Assembly: GCA_002361235.1 (NCBI GenBank)
Contig: DESI01000035.1
Coordinates: forward strand, 704-10,943
DNA length: 10,240 nucleotides
Source: Porphyromonadaceae bacterium UBA3318
Lineage (GTDB): Bacteria; Bacteroidota; Bacteroidia; Bacteroidales; Muribaculaceae
Direction: 5' to 3'
Below are positions 7,384-10,240 of this stretch, one piece after another. A program made the position numbers and the translations under genes. The notes beneath the pieces are model-generated. The model was not told the DNA's origin, made no database searches, and saw only the letters and a program-made list of their open reading frames with translations. Each line of letters opens with the position of its first letter. The first letter of the stretch is position 1.

Positions 7384-7494
7384 TTGTGCACCAAGTTCTA
7401 TCTGTGCTATCGCCGGCAGGTGCGTGAAGGCAACTTTTTCGGCCGTGTCGACGTGTTCCAACGATACCACAAAGACGCCGATAAGTTACGATAA
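7384..7494 (+). CDS. Possible small ORF (36 codons) or coding remnant upstream of yjbQ
   Basis: A reading frame open from 7333 to the TAA at 7492-7494 has a protein-like stretch from TTG at 7384 onward: CTKFYLCYRRQVREG, then NFFGRVDVFQRYHKDADKLR. It is basic and aromatic, with two Cys, and its codon choice (GGC, GTC, GAC, CTG) resembles the neighbouring genes more than the AT-rich gap around it. A promoter lies just upstream. Against it: there is no ATG, TTG starts are uncommon in this phylum, and nothing in it matches a family I know. It could be a short real protein, a leader peptide for yjbQ, or the tail of a lost gene. The last codons lie inside a 10-bp tandem duplication that adds one residue before the stop. 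Confidence 0.3.
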   Translation: MCTKFYLCYRRQVREGNFFGRVDVFQRYHKDADKLR

Positions 7495-7498
7495 GTTA
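7479..7498 (+). repeat. Perfect 10-bp tandem duplication
   Basis: CGATAAGTTA occurs twice head to tail (7479-7488 and 7489-7498). It covers the end of the possible small ORF: with one unit the frame would read ADKL-stop, with two it reads ADKLR-stop. This looks like a simple slippage duplication. Confidence 0.7.
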
Positions 7499-7499
7499 T

Positions 7500-7542
7500 A
7501 GGTTAAATAACCGTTTAGAAGTCATAGTCACAGGTTAAATAA
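7500..7542 (+). repeat. Two direct copies of AGGTTAAATAA, 32 bp apart
   Basis: AGGTTAAATAA occurs at 7500-7510 and again at 7532-7542, about three helical turns apart and immediately before the yjbQ start at 7551. The first copy continues to CC, making a small inverted repeat GGTTA-AA-TAACC (7501-7512). The spacing and position would fit a paired regulator site, but nothing identifies a regulator. Confidence 0.5.
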
Positions 7543-7550
7543 GTTGAGTC

Positions 7551-7961
7551 ATGATCGAACAGGTTGAATTTACACTCCGGCCATATCCCCGCGGCATACA
7601 TCTTGTCACGGGCGAAGTGATGCGTCAGTTGCCGCCGTTGCCCGAAAAGGGGCTGCTGAATCTGCTTATCAAGCATACGTCGGCGGCGTTGGCGCTCAAC
7701 GAGAACGCGGATCCTGACGTGCGCCACGACCTGAACATGATTTTCGACCGCCTCGTACCGGAAAACGCCCCGTTCTATCTGCATACCGACGAGGGTCCGG
7801 ACGATATGCCCTCACACGCCAAGTCGGTGATTGTCGGCTCTACCCTGACATTACCCATAACAGGCGGTCATCTCAACCTCGGCACCTGGCAGGGCATCTA
7901 TCTCTGCGAGTTCCGCGACTACGGCGGCCCGCGCCGCCTCGTCGCTACCATCCTCAGTTAA
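7551..7961 (+). CDS. yjbQ: YjbQ/UPF0047 family protein (annotated elsewhere as secondary thiamine-phosphate synthase)
   Basis: This 136-residue soluble protein has the normal length for the family. The family motifs are all present: KHTSAALALNENADPDVR (residues 41-58), a conserved His (H78), EGPDDMPSHAKS (81-92) and GTWQGIYLCEFRDYGGPRR (111-129). The conserved His and Asp/Glu positions form the presumed metal-binding pocket. Family members have shown weak thiamine-phosphate synthase activity in genetic tests, but their physiological role is unsettled, so the enzyme name should be used with caution. The ATG at 7551 leads directly into the family's N-terminal beta-strand. The 3' end overlaps that of the opposing glycosylase-like gene by 8 bases. 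The candidate promoter is far upstream (7319-7351). Confidence 0.93.
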   Translation: MIEQVEFTLRPYPRGIHLVTGEVMRQLPPLPEKGLLNLLIKHTSAALALNENADPDVRHDLNMIFDRLVPENAPFYLHTDEGPDDMPSHAKSVIVGSTLTLPITGGHLNLGTWQGIYLCEFRDYGGPRRLVATILS

Positions 7962-8592
7962 CGACCCCGATACCGACAGACTTAAAGAGTGCGCCGTAAT
8001 ATTCGGCTTTCTTTGCCAGGGGCAGTGGATAGGCCCGGCTGGTGGACGGCATACGCCAGATTTCCAACGGCAAAGTTTCCCTGCCGTCACCGAGAGAACG
8101 AGGCGCGCATTCCGTACAGTGTCCCATCGCCGGAGTTTCGGTGCCTGTGAGTTCGGCCAATACTTCCGCGGCTTTCTGTCCGGTCGTGGCAATGGCCCTG
8201 CACTGAGGCATACGCCGCAACAGCGAGTCAAGGTCTACCGGCTCGACTATCTCCAGGAATTTATCGGAAGCGTTTCCCGCCAGCCGTCTTATCCGATAAC
8301 CGGTGTCGCTCAAAGCTATGCCCTCGCGATTCAGCAACGTCTTGATCTTATCCAGATCGAAATCCCTGGAGCCGGGCTGCAGCAATGCGTTCCGGTCTCC
8401 ATAAAACAGCAATCCCATCGCATACCAGAAGTCATTGGTGCGGTTAGGGTAAAAGAACTCCATCGACCATCGCTTAGGCTGCGGAGGAAACGTGCCCATT
8501 ATCAGCACCTTCGCTCCGTCGGGAACCCACGCTCCGAACGGATGCACCTCCGTCTCAGGCTCTGGTTTCATATCGACAATTTCTGTATTCAT
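7954..8592 (-). CDS. Uracil-DNA glycosylase superfamily protein (Mug/HDG-like)
   Basis: This protein of 212 residues (from the chosen start) probably removes damaged or deaminated bases from DNA. An N-terminal strand-loop motif, VLIMGTFPPQPKRW (29-42), is followed by FFYPNRTNDFW (46-56), which resembles the YYahPrNxFW segment of family 6 (hypoxanthine-type) glycosylases. N53 aligns with the Asn reported as catalytic in that family. A C-terminal MPSTSRAYP (181-189) matches the MPSTSPAN-like second active-site loop. IATTGQKAAEVL (134-145) fits the strand before it. The substrate is uncertain, since these loops differ from all well-studied families. The start at 8592 is preferred to the in-frame ATG at 8673, which lies inside ridA, and to one at 8607, at the foot of a hairpin. 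The gene is downstream of ridA with a 67-base gap and may be partly read through from it. Its stop overlaps the yjbQ stop region. Confidence 0.78.
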   Translation of the reverse strand: MNTEIVDMKPEPETEVHPFGAWVPDGAKVLIMGTFPPQPKRWSMEFFYPNRTNDFWYAMGLLFYGDRNALLQPGSRDFDLDKIKTLLNREGIALSDTGYRIRRLAGNASDKFLEIVEPVDLDSLLRRMPQCRAIATTGQKAAEVLAELTGTETPAMGHCTECAPRSLGDGRETLPLEIWRMPSTSRAYPLPLAKKAEYYGALFKSVGIGVVN

Positions 8593-8606
8593 ATTAACAT
8601 AACGCA

Positions 8607-8633
8607 TTAAGGCCCACACTTGATGGGCCTTAA
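8607..8633 (-). terminator. Strong hairpin between ridA and the glycosylase-like gene
   Basis: TTAAGGCCCA (8607-8616) and TGGGCCTTAA (8624-8633) form a perfect 10-bp stem with a 7-base loop, 26 bases after the ridA stop and 14 bases before the next gene's start. No T-run follows on the minus strand, so it may only attenuate transcription or protect the ridA mRNA end. Confidence 0.5.
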
Positions 8634-8659
8634 AACAATGTATCTGACGGAATGCGTTC

Positions 8660-9034
8660 TTAACGGGCGGCAATCACCTCGATTTCCACCAGTGCCTGCT
8701 TGGGCAGTTCCTTAACGGCGTAAGCCGAGCGAGCGGGATAAGGAGCGGTAAACGTCTCGCCGTAAACCTCGTTCATCGGGCCGAACAACGACATATCGGC
8801 CAGATATACGGTGGTCTTAACCACATTGTCCAGAGTCAGTCCGGCGGCTTCCAGCACGGCCTTCACGTTGGCCAACGACACGCGTGTCTGCTCCTTGATG
8901 CCCTCGGGCATCGTGCCCGTAGCCACGTCGATGGGCAGCTGACCCGAACAATACACGAAGCCGTTGGCTTCTATTCCCTGGCTGTAAGGCCCGATTGCGG
9001 CCGGAGCCTTCTCGCTTGCAATCTGCTTCTTCAT
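8660..9034 (-). CDS. ridA: RidA family reactive enamine/imine deaminase
   Basis: This 124-residue soluble protein of the YjgF/YER057c/UK114 family hydrolyses reactive 2-aminoacrylate-type enamines and imines to keto acids and ammonia, protecting PLP enzymes. Visible family features are APAAIGPYSQG (10-20, with Y17), VYCSGQLPID (27-36), EQTRVSLANVKAVLEAAG (48-65), PARSAYAV (100-107, with the imine-binding Arg102) and the final VEIEVIAAR with E119 in the conserved acidic region. Length is normal for a trimeric RidA. The frame stays open upstream to 9166, but the start at 9034 (MKKQIASEKAPAAIG) is correct: it matches the family N-terminus and a -7 element lies between the two. The gene follows the acyltransferase gene, whose stop is 75 bases upstream, but appears to have its own promoter. 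Confidence 0.95.
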   Translation of the reverse strand: MKKQIASEKAPAAIGPYSQGIEANGFVYCSGQLPIDVATGTMPEGIKEQTRVSLANVKAVLEAAGLTLDNVVKTTVYLADMSLFGPMNEVYGETFTAPYPARSAYAVKELPKQALVEIEVIAAR

Positions 9035-9073
9035 GATTATCTGATTTAGATCTTTAAAACAATTTATGTCCCA

Positions 9074-9081
9074 CAAATATA
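9074..9081 (-). promoter_or_regulatory. -7 promoter element for ridA
   Basis: Read leftward, 9081-9074 is TATATTTG, an exact TAnnTTTG match. Transcription would begin near 9067, giving a leader of about 33 bases. The expected -33 TTTG is not clear. It fixes the ridA start at 9034 rather than further upstream. Confidence 0.6.
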
Positions 9082-9108
9082 CATATTTTTTCTTAAAACT
9101 CGGTACAT

Positions 9109-10128
9109 TCAACGCAAAAAGGCCACAAGTCGCTGACTTGTACGCCATAGGGTGTCGAACATCCATCGACGCAACGGGTCAATGGCAACCGCCACAAGAT
9201 AGAAACCTGTGATGACCCCTGCGGCGGCGAGCGTGAAAAGCGGCAATGAAAGCGTGGTCCACAGATATATCACGGCAGGGCGCATTATATTTCCCCACAC
9301 AAGGGGTGCCTTGTGGATGAGGTAGACGGCGAAAGCCGAGCGTGCTATGTAGTTGACCGGCCGCGAGGTGAAATCGAACGACAGGAAAAGCAGAAAAAAG
9401 CAGACCGTGGACAGCAGCACGACCGGAGAGTTATAGGCAAATGCCTGCAGCGGCGGCATATACATCGCCATCGCCGCCATCGCCACGAGCGAGGCGAGAT
9501 AAGTCCATGCAATCGCTCCACGATGCCGCCTGAGGCCTTTCATACTGACGTGCAGACGTATGTATCTGGCAATCATATAGACCATCACAAGCTGCACAAT
9601 CGTATATCCGGTGGGATTGAACGTACCGTGCCACCACCATCCGCACCACAGGTTGAAAGCGACGAACAGAGCGAGCACCACAGCGAAAGTGCGCTTCGGC
9701 AGCGCGTCCAGTCCGGCGTTGAGCACCGGGCTCAGAAGCATCAGTCCGAAATATGCCGGCACATACCACAGATCCGTGTGTGTCAGCACCATCCAGCTCT
9801 CAAGCCATCCCTGCCACGAGAACTGCCCCGGGAAGACGATGGACACAGCCGTATAGATGCCCACCGAATAGAACGCGCACTGGAACAGAAACGACAGCAC
9901 GCCCCGCAGGCGCAGTCTGACGCCGAAATAACCGGAAATCATAGTGAAACAGTTCACACCGATTATGGCGACGGTTTCCACTACTATGCGCCACACTTCG
10001 CGAGCCGTCAGCGACGCTATGTCGCCCATGGGCTCAGGCAGCCCCAGCGACGCGCCATCGACATGCACCGCAAGCACCATCAACATGCTCACTATCCTCA
10101 GCAATTCAATATTAGACTGTCTTTGCAT
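9109..10128 (-). CDS. Acyltransferase family 3 membrane protein (OafA/WecH-like)
   Basis: This 339-residue inner-membrane protein probably transfers an acyl group, often acetyl, to a sugar of a surface glycan or glycolipid. The N-terminus, SNIELLRIVSMLMVLAVHV (residues 5-23), is the acyltransferase-3 opening motif with the conserved His22 at the end of the first helix. GVNCFTMISGYF (57-68) and LWYVPAYFGLMLLSPVLN (120-137) match the family's N.F...SGYf and WyL..yi.lyll.P.ln blocks. About ten hydrophobic segments are evenly spaced, and the length is typical of the single-domain form without a C-terminal SGNH domain. The ATG at 10128 starts the motif region directly. No clear -7 element lies upstream. 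The acceptor is unknown: no glycan biosynthesis genes adjoin, although the flippase lies about 4 kb away on the other strand. A candidate terminator overlaps its last codons. Confidence 0.88.
   Translation of the reverse strand: MQRQSNIELLRIVSMLMVLAVHVDGASLGLPEPMGDIASLTAREVWRIVVETVAIIGVNCFTMISGYFGVRLRLRGVLSFLFQCAFYSVGIYTAVSIVFPGQFSWQGWLESWMVLTHTDLWYVPAYFGLMLLSPVLNAGLDALPKRTFAVVLALFVAFNLWCGWWWHGTFNPTGYTIVQLVMVYMIARYIRLHVSMKGLRRHRGAIAWTYLASLVAMAAMAMYMPPLQAFAYNSPVVLLSTVCFFLLFLSFDFTSRPVNYIARSAFAVYLIHKAPLVWGNIMRPAVIYLWTTLSLPLFTLAAAGVITGFYLVAVAIDPLRRWMFDTLWRTSQRLVAFLR
9116..9141 (-). terminator. Candidate terminator overlapping the end of the acyltransferase gene
   Basis: ACAAGTC (9125-9131) and GACTTGT (9135-9141) pair perfectly around a 3-base loop. 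Read leftward, the stem is followed by GGCC and then TTTTT (9120-9116), just before the stop at 9111-9109. The structure lies within the last coding codons. The 4-base gap before the T-run makes it imperfect. Confidence 0.45.
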
Positions 10129-10168
10129 AAGAATTATCTACCCACCGGTTAATTCGATTCAAAGCCTC

Positions 10169-10203
10169 AAAACAGAAGAAACTCGCTGACTTCAGCGAGT
10201 TTC
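10169..10203 (-). terminator. Strong hairpin upstream of the acyltransferase, likely terminator of the next leftward gene
   Basis: GAAACTCGCTG (10178-10188) and CAGCGAGTTTC (10193-10203) pair perfectly over 11 bp, with a further possible A-T pair. Read leftward, the stem is followed by TTCTGTTTT (10177-10169), a T-rich tail. It lies 5 bases past a possible stop at 10209-10211, which fits a leftward gene ending just beyond the window edge. Confidence 0.6.
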
Positions 10204-10208
10204 AATCT

Positions 10209-10240
10209 TTACATCAGCGGAAAGACAGGTACTACCACCA
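10209..10240 (-). CDS. Possible C-terminal end of a leftward gene cut by the window edge
   Basis: One minus-strand frame reads VVVPVFPLM then TAA at 10211-10209, followed within 6 bases by a strong terminator-like hairpin. Only about ten codons are visible, so the product cannot be named. Another minus-strand frame is also open but ends inside the hairpin stem, which is less natural. The call rests mainly on the hairpin position. Confidence 0.3.
   Translation of the reverse strand, partial: VVVPVFPLM

Larger units (their letters stand above)
7205..7550. other. AT-rich divergent intergenic region between RSH and yjbQ genes
   Basis: This 346-base gap is AT-rich on the left (7205-7375) and turns to coding-like base composition at about 7381-7482. 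It holds a leftward -7 element (7224-7231), a rightward promoter (7319-7351), a possible 36-codon ORF (7384-7494), a 10-bp tandem duplication (7479-7498) and two copies of an 11-bp repeat (7500-7510 and 7532-7542). I see no tRNA-like fold and no riboswitch I recognise. Confidence 0.6.

Noticed and set aside
8593..8673. N-terminal extension of the glycosylase-like gene to 8673
   Set aside because: It would overlap ridA and translate through a perfect hairpin. The extra residues show no similarity to the family.
9035..9166. N-terminal extension of ridA to 9166
   Set aside because: It contains the -7 element at 9074-9081 and runs into the acyltransferase 3' end. RidA proteins begin near MKK...APAAIGPYSQ.
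9313..10152. Open plus-strand frame of 279 codons opposite the acyltransferase
   Set aside because: The product is dominated by His, Arg and Gln, as expected for the reverse strand of a membrane-protein gene. It has no start context or domain.

Overview
The window looks like chromosome of a Bacteroidales bacterium. The coding DNA is fairly GC-rich, while the intergenic gaps are AT-rich. Four start regions carry an exact match to the Bacteroidetes -7 promoter element TAnnTTTG, and recognisable Shine-Dalgarno sequences are largely absent. A Muribaculaceae-like genome is my guess; the family is not proven from this sequence. I see no phage, insertion sequence, CRISPR, tRNA or rRNA. The content is mostly housekeeping and cell-envelope genes.

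Left part (1-2757): the 3' end of an MgtC/SapB-family membrane protein (+) faces a large PiT-type phosphate transporter with a cytoplasmic PhoU-like tail (-), 9 bases apart. Middle (2758-5313): a divergent intergenic region leads to a secreted protein with one bacterial SH3 domain (+), which ends in a strong intrinsic terminator. A Wzx/WzxC-type polysaccharide flippase (+) with its own promoter follows. The flippase ends one base from the end of an RelA/SpoT homologue (-, 5315-7204).

Right part (7205-10240): a 346-base gap holds two back-to-back candidate promoters, a possible 36-codon ORF and two sets of short direct repeats. A YjbQ/UPF0047 gene (+) follows. Then comes a leftward series: acyltransferase-3 membrane protein, RidA enamine/imine deaminase, and a uracil-DNA-glycosylase-superfamily protein whose 3' end overlaps that of yjbQ. 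The last 32 bases may be the end of another leftward gene, with a hairpin just beyond its stop.

The genes do not form one pathway. The best leads are (1) the RelA/SpoT homologue, which keeps every ppGpp-hydrolase residue I can check but has lost the key synthetase aspartate and neighbouring basic residues and is about 100 residues short, so it is probably a hydrolase-only enzyme; and (2) the promoter-preceded small ORF and repeats ahead of yjbQ. I found no convincing new multi-gene system.
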